A stretch of 43,179 bases of DNA from Faecalibacterium sp. UBA1771 (GTDB lineage Bacteria; Bacillota; Clostridia; Oscillospirales; Ruminococcaceae), in the NCBI GenBank assembly GCA_002315315.1, contig DCGT01000046.1, positions 36,654 through 79,832 of the forward strand, in the 5' to 3' direction. Both the position numbers and the translations under genes were made by a program. Shown one piece after another: positions 15,901 through 24,281 of the stretch. The notes below the pieces were generated by a model. That model was not told the DNA's origin, did no database searches, and saw nothing but the letters and a program-made list of their open reading frames with translations. How positions within the stretch are numbered: the first letter of the stretch is position 1; every line of letters begins with the position of its first letter.

Positions 15901-16054
15901 TTCGATAAAGACTGCCGATTGGATAAAGACGGAATACAAACGCTTCATTGAATGGTCTAAACAGACGTACATAAAGCTTAAACCGGTTGTTAAGGAATAT
16001 TTGATAAAGACAAAGAAATATTTAAAGGATTTCTTTTTCGGAAAGCAGGATTAA
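12920..16054 (+). CDS. Six-TM protein with long acidic linker and basic 11-mer amphipathic region
   Basis: This protein is about 1,044 residues and matches no family I recognise. Six membrane helices occupy roughly residues 25-220 (for example SLSLLMAATTAVLLFTLLF). Bases ~13810-14745 encode about 310 residues dominated by Glu, Asp, Ala, Ser and Thr, a low-complexity acidic and surely disordered stretch. Bases ~14750-16050 encode a strongly basic Ala/Lys/Val/Phe-rich helical region with 11-residue periodicity (AKGVALVFTSI, AKGTASVFTSI, AKGIAFVARKL), as in synuclein- or perilipin-type lipid-binding amphipathic helices. The ATG at 12920 is chosen because GGGG lies eight bases upstream; an in-frame GTG at 12911 overlaps that site. 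It follows paralogue 2 by 21 bases and ends the operon. Confidence 0.75.
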   Translation: MQIPNRMRVRRMTSVEDRYYNREWSLSLLMAATTAVLLFTLLFSLFFELSRASSALNELDTRLSLIITTGFAVLCIVFKILRRRTGYEYSTVMLMTSLCFIFTEASLIILVRQMMTWDLTGIVNADFTHSVYHIAGTSLKVGAVFFVAMLVEMCIPARHGNPVMGRLWFFNCIAPAYIFPIIILLTTLVGKKDRYGISVIILSVYFSYIACLAVRYLFKTVMFHLVSGKHSMKIESIDIGPDAKLHRMLENNEGRKHLAGVLSFTKAQRKQFDDVIIEAALSGMNSDSDRDNVFVYEIAESEEEGNKPEETAVDVEAEIVAEDTETEKTAEQEVCEDAEIESESAEEDEEQIAEQADEKMTEDAEGSDIAVAAMSMPKSVLEVASFTLEEVAEDIEPTEQTAEQAEDDSYNTDDESAEFIEVADTAEETEDAVESEESADAENDTEIDTDGDIISEAERIEETAEYVAEQAAEPETSEEKETTKSETEEQVAEFAEETETDIPDVGGDSEQSDELEHKAEDETAEQYDESAENSGACENRPEDGKTDEPQIEADEVFEQNELSDETGAVMSENSSAESDEKSESVEKSEPVEAFSTGVEDAVEIYDGKKPIESITPFRVKTAKPARKSAKESFSGILLFFKRVKNGIVKAIAVVGAAFTAMFAALAVAGRFTANVFSAITGFVVKIFKGIAAAVSVAGKALTSAIVAAAKGVALVFTSIAKGTASVFTSIAKGIAFVARKLAGLVSRFAKAIVGAVGRVAPIIKNSACKAFTKTADAVKIVLNKTGRALTAVFRCITGFCGNMWNKLSDRTKSGLKKFGGFTARIFTGAVDAVKRFAVFVAGKTVSASRTIAVAFAAFIRRVAGFAARVFRVGISAVGRVAVTAADLIGRAAKFVWGKLKELISKLGELIKREFEKLAAAIKAFAVKMTDNIKRIAKEFVAKAVSKSKEFAGKTASALKTIAGRTRIKAVELTAEAWNRIKEKSVSAAKLLKAFSIKTADWIKTEYKRFIEWSKQTYIKLKPVVKEYLIKTKKYLKDFFFGKQD
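15061..15126 (+). repeat. Two tandem 33-bp repeats coding 11-residue units
   Basis: The copies at 15061-15093 and 15094-15126 differ at few positions; both begin AGTATTTAC and share the core GCCAAAGGTA. Each codes one 11-residue amphipathic unit, so the helical region appears to have grown by short tandem duplication. Confidence 0.75.
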
Positions 16055-16060
16055 ATAAAC

Positions 16061-16100
16061 GGCAGGGCTGTGTCCTCACAGCTCTGCCTATTATAATTGT
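16061..16100 (+). terminator. Terminator of the 9.46-16.05 kb operon
   Basis: GGCAGGGCTGTG (16061-16072) pairs with CACAGCTCTGCC (16077-16088), one G-U pair, loop TCCT. It is followed by TATTATAATTGTATTT, a loose T-rich tail. Confidence 0.75.
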
Positions 16101-16136
16101 ATTTATATAATATTCATTTCAATTTGCCTGCGCGGA

Positions 16137-16165
16137 TTGAAACGACCGAAATATTTTGATATAAT
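16137..16165 (+). promoter_or_regulatory. SigA-type promoter of the NERD-like gene and lipoprotein
   Basis: TTGAAA (16137-16142), exactly 17 bases, then a perfect TATAAT (16160-16165). The first ATG is only about 14 bases beyond the expected start site, which gives a very short leader. Confidence 0.8.
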
Positions 16166-16185
16166 AATCGGGTAACTATCATTGA

Positions 16186-16830
16186 ATGGAAATTCTTATG
16201 GAAAATACTGCCGAATATATAAAGAATTACGGTCTTGCTACCGCTGTTGCACTGCTTGTTTTTGTTGCCGTCGTTTTTATCTACCGCTATACCAAGAAAA
16301 AAAACGAAGGCGGGTTTGTGAATGATGCACTCAAATCCGAGAGCCGAGAGAGAGGACTCGGAGCCGCACGCAAGCTTTTGGAAAGGTATGCCGATTTTAA
16401 GGACGTTAAAATTCTCGGAAACGTAACAATCGACGATACCGTCATCGACCTTGTCCGCATCAGCTATTACGGTGTCACCGCAATCAAGGTTTTCGATTAC
16501 GCCGGTGATATTTATTACGACGGCAAATCGTCCGTTGTCAGTCGTGTTGCCGACGGTAAAAAAGAAAGAATAAACAGTCCGTTCCCTCAGGCGGAAAAGG
16601 AAGCCCGCGTGCTCGGTCAGTTTTTGCGCTCTGAGAAATTCTACAACCTCACCTGCGACGGCAAGGTTTTTTTTACCAACAAGAACACTACACCGATAGT
16701 TCCGTCATCGGTTAAGTACATAACCGTAAGCAACATCAAAAAGTTCTTTGCCGCCGCGCCCTACAATGAGGATAAGGGTGTGGATTCCGAGGCTGTATAT
16801 CAGTTGCTGAAGAAGTATTCGGCAGAATAA
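16186..16830 (+). CDS. Membrane-anchored NERD-like protein with altered nuclease motif
   Basis: This 214-residue protein has one N-terminal membrane helix (about 15-35) and a cytoplasmic domain resembling NERD (nuclease-related domain, PD-(D/E)XK-like fold). Visible NERD features are TIDDTVIDLVRISYYGVTAIKVF (split here over strands at ~81-103), the GDIYYDG turn, and NSPFPQAEKEARVLGQFL, equivalent to the NP..Q helix. The usual catalytic I-E-V-K is I-K-V-F (residues 100-103), so the Glu and Lys are missing and cleavage is doubtful. The start may instead be the ATG at 16198, which leaves more room after the promoter. A lipoprotein gene follows after 19 bases. Confidence 0.65.
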   Translation: MEILMENTAEYIKNYGLATAVALLVFVAVVFIYRYTKKKNEGGFVNDALKSESRERGLGAARKLLERYADFKDVKILGNVTIDDTVIDLVRISYYGVTAIKVFDYAGDIYYDGKSSVVSRVADGKKERINSPFPQAEKEARVLGQFLRSEKFYNLTCDGKVFFTNKNTTPIVPSSVKYITVSNIKKFFAAAPYNEDKGVDSEAVYQLLKKYSAE

Positions 16831-16849
16831 TTTGCGGGGGATGTGTGTT

Positions 16850-17398
16850 ATGAAAAAGATAATTGCACTGTTGCTTGCCGTTGTGCTGTTCACATTGAGC
16901 GGCTGTTCATTGTTGTATAAGGAGGAAGCCGCGCCTATTGTCGTGCATGATTTTCGCGACTGTGACTGGGGTATGAGCCATACCAAGGTTACCGAAATTG
17001 AAGGCGACGATTACGATTTTGCTTCGGACGATATGATTCTCTACGCCGGAGAAATGCACGAACGCAAATGCGATATTTACTTCTATTTTACCGACGGCAA
17101 GCTTACCGGCGGAGAAGCGATTTTTTCCTTTAAGGACTCTATTCTTTCCGAACTGTGCGATGATTACGACGATTTTCGTGCCGAGCTTATCGAGCAGTAC
17201 GGCGCCCCGCTCGACGATGATTACCGTGTTTATATCGACAACGACAGCGGATATGCCGAGGATAACAAAGCGATTTATTATCAAGAGCTGAAATATGTTA
17301 CCGAGTGGACAACCGAAAAGAGCAATATGATGCTCTACCTCGACTATGCACACGAGCAGATAAACTATGTTTTTTCCTGCTCCGCGATCGGCGAATAA
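16850..17398 (+). CDS. Small secreted lipoprotein with a WGMS-type module
   Basis: The 182-residue product starts MKKIIALLLA and has a lipobox LSGC with the lipidated Cys at residue 19, so it is exported and membrane-anchored. Just after the signal comes FRDCDWGMSHTKVTEIEG, the WGMS-type motif found in many Bacillota lipoproteins and similar to the modules of the 9.46 and 11.18 kb proteins. The rest is acidic and strand-rich. The ATG at 16850 is used because GGGGG lies nine bases upstream; an upstream in-frame TTG and ATG are too close to or overlap that site. It is cotranscribed with the NERD-like gene. The function is unknown. Confidence 0.75.
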   Translation: MKKIIALLLAVVLFTLSGCSLLYKEEAAPIVVHDFRDCDWGMSHTKVTEIEGDDYDFASDDMILYAGEMHERKCDIYFYFTDGKLTGGEAIFSFKDSILSELCDDYDDFRAELIEQYGAPLDDDYRVYIDNDSGYAEDNKAIYYQELKYVTEWTTEKSNMMLYLDYAHEQINYVFSCSAIGE

Positions 17399-17425
17399 TC
17401 GCATAATAAAAAACGTATCACTGAC

Positions 17426-17477
17426 AAAGGTTATCGAGCACAAAGGCTTTGATAACCTTTTCGTTATAATTTTTTTG
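17426..17477 (+). terminator. Probable terminator before addB
   Basis: AAAGGTTATC (17426-17435) pairs perfectly with GATAACCTTT (17451-17460) across a 15-base loop. T-rich sequence including seven consecutive T follows, but begins about 10 bases after the stem. Confidence 0.6.
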
Positions 17478-17493
17478 TTGACAGGAGCAACCT

Positions 17494-20400
17494 ATGCTGA
17501 CATTGATTTTCGGAAGAGCCGGAACGGGCAAAAGCGAATTTGTGATGAACCGGCTTATAGAGCGAGCGGAGCGTCGTCTGCCGTCGGTGCTTATGATACC
17601 CGAACAAAGCTCGTTCGGCTTGGAAAAGACGATGCTGTCGATTATGCTCGGTTCGGATAACGATAATTCGGGAATTAATATGATGACCGAGCAGGATGAG
17701 GGTATGGAGAGAAAGCTTTTCTCGCGTCTTGCGCCGGGCCTAAGTGACTATGTGACCGTCAAAAGCTTCCGCAAGCTCTGTTATGATTTGTTCAAAACCT
17801 ACGGAGGAATTTCTCTGCCTCAGCTCTCCAAGGAGGCGCACGCCGTACTTGTCAGACGCGCCGCCGACAGCCTTTCCGGTGCGTTGCCGGCTTTTTCGCG
17901 GCATTTTGAAAGCACTTCGTTCTGCGCTTCATTTGCTTCTGTGCTCGACGAATTCAAAAATTCCGGTGTTACTCCCGAAATGCTCGCCTCGCTTTCCGAT
18001 AGGGCGGGCAGTGAGCTGTCCAAAGAAAAATTCCGCGAAACGGCGCTTATTGCCGCCAAATGCGATGAGCTGATGAGGGAGCACTATACCGATACGAGCG
18101 ACAGCCTTACGACCGCATCCGATCTCGCGGTAAAATATCCCGACCCGAATGTGTCCTATTGGTTTGACGGCTTCACCGGCTTCACCGAGCCGGAGCTTCT
18201 TATGATTCGCTCGCTAATGCTCGGAGGGTGCGACATTACCGTTACACTGTGCTGTGATGACGGCGATGCTCCCGTTTTCGAACCGATTCGACGTACCGCC
18301 CGCCGACTCAAATCAATTGCCGTCGATTGCGGCGCGGATATAGCCGATGAGATTATTTTGCGTGAAAATCACCGCTTCAAGTCAAGCGGTCTTGCCGATA
18401 TAGAGGCTTTTTTTGCCGAAGTCGAGCCGAAAAGCTTTGACGGAGTAAGCTACCGTGTTTTCCCCGGACCTTATGAGGAGGCAGAGTACGCCGCGGCGCG
18501 TATAGCCCGTCTTGTCCGTGATGAGGGTTACCGCTATCGCGATTTTGCGGTGATAGTCCGCGATACCGAACGATACCGTTCCGCGCTTCGCCGCTCCTTT
18601 GAACTTTTTGAAATACCGTATTTCAGCGATTGGAACAGAAATCTGTCCGACACCACTGCCGGCGTCTTTATGTTGTCGGCGCTTTCGCTCACAACCGGTC
18701 TGACGAGTGAGGCTGTACTGCGAATAGTCAAAACGGGACTTTGTCGTCTTACCGATGCCGAAACGGATGAGCTTGTCAACTACGTCTTTGTATGGGATGT
18801 TGACGGCGGCGATTGGCTTTCTTCCTTTGCCGGTAATCCCGACGGAATAAATGAAATGAGCGACGGACAGCAACAGCGTCTTGCTCTTGCCGAGAGTGCA
18901 AGATCAAAGCTGATGTCGTGGCTTGCACCCCTGCTTGACGATGACTGTACCGGAAGTGAAGCGATAAGGCGAGTGTATGAGTTTGCAGAAGCTTGCGGTG
19001 CGGCAGACGAGATGAAGCGCCTCGACGTTACCTCAACCGCCGCCGCTTTTGCCGCTCTTGATTCACTTTATCGGCTTGCAGACGGAGAAAACCCCACACC
19101 GTTACAGCTTTATGAGCTGGCTGAGCTGTTATTTGACAGCACCTCGGTCGGCTCGATACCGCAGGGAATAGACACGGTTCAAATAGGCGGGGCAGACCGA
19201 ATGAGGACGGACAGTCCGAGAGCTGTATTCTGTCTCGGACTCAACGAGGGTGTGTTCCCACTCAATGATTTCGACGCTCCGCTCTTTACAATGCGCGAGC
19301 GCGATTTGCTGTGCGAGGGAGGCGCTGAGCTTACATCGTCATTTGACAATAAACGGAAAATGGAACGGTATTTCCTCTACCGTTCGCTGACTGCCGCCCG
19401 CGAGAGGGTTTATCTGTCCTGCGCACGTTCGTCAATCGGAGGCGAAGCGCTTGAGCCAACCTCTGAGCTAACGGATTATTTTGCGAAAATCGGTACGGAT
19501 AATCAGCCGCTCGACCGTTTTTTTATGATAGTGAACGAGAGGACGGCGCTCAAGGCTTATGCCGAGAATCCGTCGGAGTATTCCGACCTGATGCCCGCCG
19601 CCGAGTCGTTGTTCAGCGGCATCGAAGCGTCGCTTCGCACCCATTCCGCAGTCGGAGATGTTTCGCTTATCGAAAAGATTGTCGGCTCGTCAATGACCGT
19701 TTCTCCTACGAGAATTGAGACGTTCAACAACTGCCCGTTCTCCTATTTCTTACAGTATGTTCTCGGAATCGTCCCACGCCGAAAGGCGAGTATGTCGCCG
19801 CTTGAAGCGGGAACCTTTACACACGCACTGGTAGAATATGTAATGCGCTTGACCGATGATATTACCGCTCTCTCCGACGAGGATATTAACCGCCTTTGCA
19901 AAGAGGCGGCGGATAAATATGTTTCTGAGCGGCTTGGTTCGGCACATATCACGGCGAGAATGGAATATCTCATCGAGCGTCTTATTGAGGGGGGTGCTCG
20001 TCTGATAAGACATATCCGCAGTGAGCAGACTGTAAGCGATTTCAAGCCGTCCGACCTTGAGATGTCAATCGGAGAGGGTGAGAGTGTCGAGCCGAGAACG
20101 CTTATGCTTCCCGACGGCAAGACGGTGCGTCTGATAGGCAAGATAGACCGTGTCGATGTTTTGAATTACAACGGAAAAGAATATCTGCGTGTAATAGACT
20201 ACAAGACCGGTACGAGGGAGTTTTCGCTGTCCGAGGTGTGGGCAGGTCTGTCGGTGCAGATGCTTGTCTATCTTTTTTCGGTATGCTCGTCAGGTAAGCA
20301 TTCGGGCGCAATACCGGCGGGAGTGCTGTATCTGCCTGCAGATCCAAGTGTTAATTCCTCAAACAGCGGTGAAAAGATATATTGTGCCGACGGAATAATT

Positions 20401-20760
20401 CTTGATGACCCGGAAATCGTAAAGGCGATGGACAAGAGCGCCAGCGGTATTTTTATTCCCGTTAGCTATGGTAAGGACGGCTTCACCAAGAACAGTGAAA
20501 AGAAGCTTGCCTCCGCCGAGCTGCTCGGGAAAATAAAGGAGTATACGGATTCGCTCGTAATAGAGATGGCGCGCAAGCTGTACGACGGTAAAATCTCACC
20601 TAACCCGCTGTTAAAAGAGGGTAGGCTGAGGTGTGAATACTGTGAATATGCCGCAGTATGCCGACGCGACCGAGTGACAGGACAGCGTGTCTATGACAAC
20701 AATATAGACAAAGAAGATTTTTTGGAATTCGGAGGTGACGAAGATGCCGCAATGGACTGA
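17494..20760 (+). CDS. addB: ATP-dependent helicase/nuclease subunit B
   Basis: AddB is the smaller-helicase-like subunit of the AddAB complex, which resects double-strand breaks and hands over to RecA. The 1,088-residue length is normal. The N-terminus carries the Walker A GRAGTGKS. The C-terminal nuclease domain has VIDYKTGTRE. The iron-sulfur cluster Cys are present: one in FNNCPFSYFLQY near residue 746, and C-x2-C-x5-C near 1047-1056 (CEYCEYAAVC), with the same spacing as known AddB. AGGAG lies six bases before the ATG. The 3' end overlaps addA by 17 bases, so the subunits are translationally coupled. Confidence 0.96.
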   Translation: MLTLIFGRAGTGKSEFVMNRLIERAERRLPSVLMIPEQSSFGLEKTMLSIMLGSDNDNSGINMMTEQDEGMERKLFSRLAPGLSDYVTVKSFRKLCYDLFKTYGGISLPQLSKEAHAVLVRRAADSLSGALPAFSRHFESTSFCASFASVLDEFKNSGVTPEMLASLSDRAGSELSKEKFRETALIAAKCDELMREHYTDTSDSLTTASDLAVKYPDPNVSYWFDGFTGFTEPELLMIRSLMLGGCDITVTLCCDDGDAPVFEPIRRTARRLKSIAVDCGADIADEIILRENHRFKSSGLADIEAFFAEVEPKSFDGVSYRVFPGPYEEAEYAAARIARLVRDEGYRYRDFAVIVRDTERYRSALRRSFELFEIPYFSDWNRNLSDTTAGVFMLSALSLTTGLTSEAVLRIVKTGLCRLTDAETDELVNYVFVWDVDGGDWLSSFAGNPDGINEMSDGQQQRLALAESARSKLMSWLAPLLDDDCTGSEAIRRVYEFAEACGAADEMKRLDVTSTAAAFAALDSLYRLADGENPTPLQLYELAELLFDSTSVGSIPQGIDTVQIGGADRMRTDSPRAVFCLGLNEGVFPLNDFDAPLFTMRERDLLCEGGAELTSSFDNKRKMERYFLYRSLTAARERVYLSCARSSIGGEALEPTSELTDYFAKIGTDNQPLDRFFMIVNERTALKAYAENPSEYSDLMPAAESLFSGIEASLRTHSAVGDVSLIEKIVGSSMTVSPTRIETFNNCPFSYFLQYVLGIVPRRKASMSPLEAGTFTHALVEYVMRLTDDITALSDEDINRLCKEAADKYVSERLGSAHITARMEYLIERLIEGGARLIRHIRSEQTVSDFKPSDLEMSIGEGESVEPRTLMLPDGKTVRLIGKIDRVDVLNYNGKEYLRVIDYKTGTREFSLSEVWAGLSVQMLVYLFSVCSSGKHSGAIPAGVLYLPADPSVNSSNSGEKIYCADGIILDDPEIVKAMDKSASGIFIPVSYGKDGFTKNSEKKLASAELLGKIKEYTDSLVIEMARKLYDGKISPNPLLKEGRLRCEYCEYAAVCRRDRVTGQRVYDNNIDKEDFLEFGGDEDAAMD

Positions 20761-23700
20761 TAATCAGCGAAAAGCGATATACGACCGCGGCGGTTCAATG
20801 CTGCTCGGTGCGGGAGCGGGAAGCGGTAAGACCACGGTGCTTGTCGAGAGAATATTCACCTTAATTTCCGACGCGGATAACCACATAGACGCCGACAGAC
20901 TGCTGGTCGTAACCTTTACCGTTGCCGCTGCCGCCGAAATGAGGGTGAGGCTTAAGCGCCGCATTGCCGATGCGCTGTCTGTCAACCCGCACGATGAAAA
21001 TCTTTTGCGGCAGTCACAGCTTATCGAGCGCGCGAGAATAAGTACCGTGGACAGCTTTTGTTCGTCGCTCCTGCGCGAATTTTTCGCATATCTTGATATA
21101 CCCGCCGACTACGGAATAGCCGACGATTTTACGGCTCAGGATATGCGCGAGCAGGCGCTTGAGCGCACACTTGACGCCCTTTACGGCGGAGACGTCGGTT
21201 TCAAAGCCTTTGCATCTATGCTCGGCCGTTCGAGAAGTGACGGTGATGCAGGCGAAAACGTGATTCGCTGTCACGATTTTCTGTCACAGCTTGCCGACCC
21301 CGGTGAATTTATCAAAAACGCTCTTGCCGAGCTGGATAATCCGACCCTTGTGCCGCAAAGTCTTTTGAGGTACGCAAGGGCGTCGGCAAAATCTGTCAAG
21401 GCAAAAATTAACAGCGCAATGAAATCGGCACAGCTTGACGAAAAGCTGAGCAAGGCTTATCTCCCTGCTTTAAGTGATGACGCCGACCTGTGCGACGCTC
21501 TGGTCGAGAAGCTGGAGTCAAACGGCATTGACGGTGCGGCGGCGTTGCTCAATGCCTGTCAAAAATCCCGCCTCGGCAGTTATCGCGGTGAGGATAAGGG
21601 GCTTGCCGGACACGTCAAGGCGCTTCGGGATGCGGCATGGAACGGAATCGAAAGCATAAAGAAAACGCTCCCGCTCGGCGTTTCGGCACAGATAGACTGC
21701 GACGCACTGTCACAGCGTGAACAGGTAGCCGCACTGTTCAATGCGGCTCTTAAATATTCCGATATTCTTTTCAAAATTAAACTCAAGCAGAAAAAACTCG
21801 AATATATCGACCTTGAGCGGCTCGCAATACGCTTGCTTGAAGAAAATCCCGATGTTCGTGACGAGGTGGCATCGCGTTTCGACCGGCTGTTTGTCGACGA
21901 ATATCAGGATACAAACGAGCTTCAGCAACGTATATATGACCTGATTATCGGAGACCGTCAATGCTTTTTTGCGGTCGGCGATATTAAGCAGAGTATTTAT
22001 TCCTTCCGCCGAGCCGACCCGAATATCTTTATCAATGCCCGTCAAAAATCCAATCCTGCTGACAGCGGTCTTTACCCCTGCTTCGTGCCGCTGTCCGACA
22101 ACTATCGCAGCAGTAAGCCGGTAATAGATGCCGTCAACCGTGTCTTTGACCCGATTATGCGTCTTGAAACGGGCGGAGTAGACTATGACGAAAATGAGCG
22201 TCTGCGTACATCGGATACTACTGCAGGTACGGCGGCGGAGATAATGGTTATAACGCAGGGCAAAAACCGATACGAGGAGGAAGCGTCCGCCGTTGCCAAT
22301 CGAATAAGATTTTTGCTCGATTCCGGTGCTCCCGTCAGTGAGCGGGGCGAGACAAGACGATGCCGACCGGGTGATTTCTGCATAATTCTGCGTTCTGCAC
22401 GCGACAGTGCACTGATTTTTGCCTCCGCATTACAAGCGGCGGGAGTGCAGTCATGGAGCAGCTCATCCGATTCCTTTTTCGATTCAAGCGAAATAACGAC
22501 ACTTATTGCATTGCTAAAGGCAATTGACGATCCTGCCGACAGCATTTCTCTTGCCGCCGTAATGATGTCACCGCTTGTCGGCTTTACGCCCGATGATATG
22601 CTCAGACTGCGTTCGGGAGCAAGGAGCAAAGAACGTCTGTTTTCGCTTGTTCGCAGGGATAAATCCGACAAATCGGTCGGATTCGTCGAAATGCTCAACC
22701 GTTTCCGCTCATATTCGCTGTCTATGCCGGTCGATGAGCTTATTTCCCGAATTGCCGATGAAACGGCGGCGGAAATCCTGCTCTGTGCGGGCCCGGAGCT
22801 TCGGCGTCGCCGCGATAATATCCGCTCGCTTATCGAATATGCCGCTGCGGTGAAGAATGCGGACGGCGGTCTTGCGCGTTTTCTGCGTCTTTGCGACAGG
22901 GCGAGTGAGAACGGAAAGAATCTGAAAGGCTCGACAGCACCGCCCGACAACGCCGTTTCGGTCATAACCGTTCACGGCTCCAAGGGCTTGGAATGGCCGT
23001 TTGTCTTTGTTTGCGATATTAACAGACAATTTAACCGTCAGGACTACACTCAGCCGAGCGTTTTGTTTGATACCAAGCTCGGTATAGGTATGAATTACCG
23101 CACGGACAACGACGGTGTTTTGGAATATAAAAAGACAATTCAAAGCATTGCCATTGCAAACGAAATTTCCCGCCGCGGCAAAAGCGAGGAAATGAGGGTG
23201 CTGTATGTTGCCCTTACCCGCGCCAAACAGCGTCTTTTTCTTACCTGTGAGAGCAAAAACACCGAAAAGCTGCTTGTGTCGGCTCAGCAGACTGCCGAAA
23301 CGAGAGAGCCTGCCGATGCGCTCGACGTCAACAGCTATGCCGGCTGGATTTTGCCCGCCTTTGTCGGAGATCGCGCCGATCTGATTTTCAATTCTCTTGC
23401 TCAAAACAAAGAATACGAATGCAACAATGCGATATTTGTGCCGGTCGGAACACAGTCAACGGTTGCGGTCGAAAAGGATGTTATGCCGTTCGACGATGCC
23501 GAATGGAATCGTTTGAAAGCGATAATAAAATCCGAGCGCGACCGCAGACTGTCCGATGTTCCGGTTAAGCTCACGGTCAGCGAGCTTGCCGAGGGGGATG
23601 CATCGTTCGTCAATCCGCCTGCGTTTACGAGGCAGGGAGGTCTGTCTGCCGCCGAAATAGGTACTGCACTACACCTTTTTTTACAATGTGCCGACTATGC

Positions 23701-24151
23701 TTCCGCCCGCGAATCACTCGACGGCGAGATTAAGCGGCTTGTTGACAATCATTTCATATCGTCCGAAGCCGCTCAGGCTATGGACAGGGAGAAGCTGCGC
23801 GTATTCCTTGCAGGTCCGCTCGCGGAACGAATGATAGAGCGAGGAACAATACGCGAATATGAGTTCCTTGACGAGCTGCCCGCCAACGATGTTATGCGCG
23901 ACGGCGTTGACTACGGCGATGAAAAGGTGCTTATTCAGGGCATAGCTGACTGCCTCATTCCGGAATCGGACGGTTATGTGCTGGTCGACTACAAATCAGA
24001 CAGGGTTGCCGACCCGCAAAAGCTGATTGACAGGTATTCGGAGCAGCTTCGTCTTTACAGAAATGCCATAGAAAAACGCACCGGCAAACCGGTTAAGCAG
24101 TGCATAATTTATTCTCTTCATCTCGGCAGAGAGATTGTATTGCCGCTGTAA
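20744..24151 (+). CDS. addA: ATP-dependent helicase/nuclease subunit A
   Basis: AddA is the UvrD-like 3'-5' helicase and nuclease subunit of AddAB. The protein is about 1,135 residues. The motifs are complete: Q-motif TDNQRKAI, Walker A GAGAGSGKTT, FVDEYQDTN (motif II), GDIKQSIYSFRRADP (motif III), VHGSKGLEWP (motif V) and VLYVALTRAK (motif VI). The C-terminal RecB-type nuclease has GIADCLIP and VLVDYKSD with the catalytic Asp and Lys. The ATG at 20744 is chosen over an in-frame GTG at 20735 because GGAGG sits eight bases upstream, inside the addB end. Confidence 0.97.
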   Translation: MPQWTDNQRKAIYDRGGSMLLGAGAGSGKTTVLVERIFTLISDADNHIDADRLLVVTFTVAAAAEMRVRLKRRIADALSVNPHDENLLRQSQLIERARISTVDSFCSSLLREFFAYLDIPADYGIADDFTAQDMREQALERTLDALYGGDVGFKAFASMLGRSRSDGDAGENVIRCHDFLSQLADPGEFIKNALAELDNPTLVPQSLLRYARASAKSVKAKINSAMKSAQLDEKLSKAYLPALSDDADLCDALVEKLESNGIDGAAALLNACQKSRLGSYRGEDKGLAGHVKALRDAAWNGIESIKKTLPLGVSAQIDCDALSQREQVAALFNAALKYSDILFKIKLKQKKLEYIDLERLAIRLLEENPDVRDEVASRFDRLFVDEYQDTNELQQRIYDLIIGDRQCFFAVGDIKQSIYSFRRADPNIFINARQKSNPADSGLYPCFVPLSDNYRSSKPVIDAVNRVFDPIMRLETGGVDYDENERLRTSDTTAGTAAEIMVITQGKNRYEEEASAVANRIRFLLDSGAPVSERGETRRCRPGDFCIILRSARDSALIFASALQAAGVQSWSSSSDSFFDSSEITTLIALLKAIDDPADSISLAAVMMSPLVGFTPDDMLRLRSGARSKERLFSLVRRDKSDKSVGFVEMLNRFRSYSLSMPVDELISRIADETAAEILLCAGPELRRRRDNIRSLIEYAAAVKNADGGLARFLRLCDRASENGKNLKGSTAPPDNAVSVITVHGSKGLEWPFVFVCDINRQFNRQDYTQPSVLFDTKLGIGMNYRTDNDGVLEYKKTIQSIAIANEISRRGKSEEMRVLYVALTRAKQRLFLTCESKNTEKLLVSAQQTAETREPADALDVNSYAGWILPAFVGDRADLIFNSLAQNKEYECNNAIFVPVGTQSTVAVEKDVMPFDDAEWNRLKAIIKSERDRRLSDVPVKLTVSELAEGDASFVNPPAFTRQGGLSAAEIGTALHLFLQCADYASARESLDGEIKRLVDNHFISSEAAQAMDREKLRVFLAGPLAERMIERGTIREYEFLDELPANDVMRDGVDYGDEKVLIQGIADCLIPESDGYVLVDYKSDRVADPQKLIDRYSEQLRLYRNAIEKRTGKPVKQCIIYSLHLGREIVLPL

Positions 24152-24183
24152 AGAAATACACGCAAATAAAATGTTCTCAAATT

Positions 24184-24218
24184 CCGACAGCGGGCAGCTT
24201 GACAACTGCCCCTGTCGG
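24184..24218. other. Strong bulged hairpin between addA and mscS
   Basis: CCGACAG (24184-24190) pairs with CTGTCGG (24212-24218), and GGGCAG (24192-24197) pairs with CTGCCC (24206-24211), leaving one bulged C and an 8-base loop. No T-run follows at once; the next T-rich stretch is about 20 bases on. It may be a processing or stability element, or a poor terminator. Confidence 0.5.
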
Positions 24219-24281
24219 CAAGAGCATATTGAATCGCTTTTCAATCATCAACCGTTTTTACAAATAAAAAAGGAGTAATAA

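Noticed and set aside
14731..15972. 413-codon open frame on the minus strand
   Set aside because: It lies opposite the Ala/Lys-rich repeats of the giant protein; its Ala/Thr/Asn/Phe-rich product is the complement of that bias. It has no ribosome site, and the plus-strand frame is continuous, in an operon, with membrane helices.
17367..17660. 97-codon open frame spanning the lipoprotein end and addB start
   Set aside because: It crosses a terminator hairpin and overlaps the addB Walker A region in another frame.
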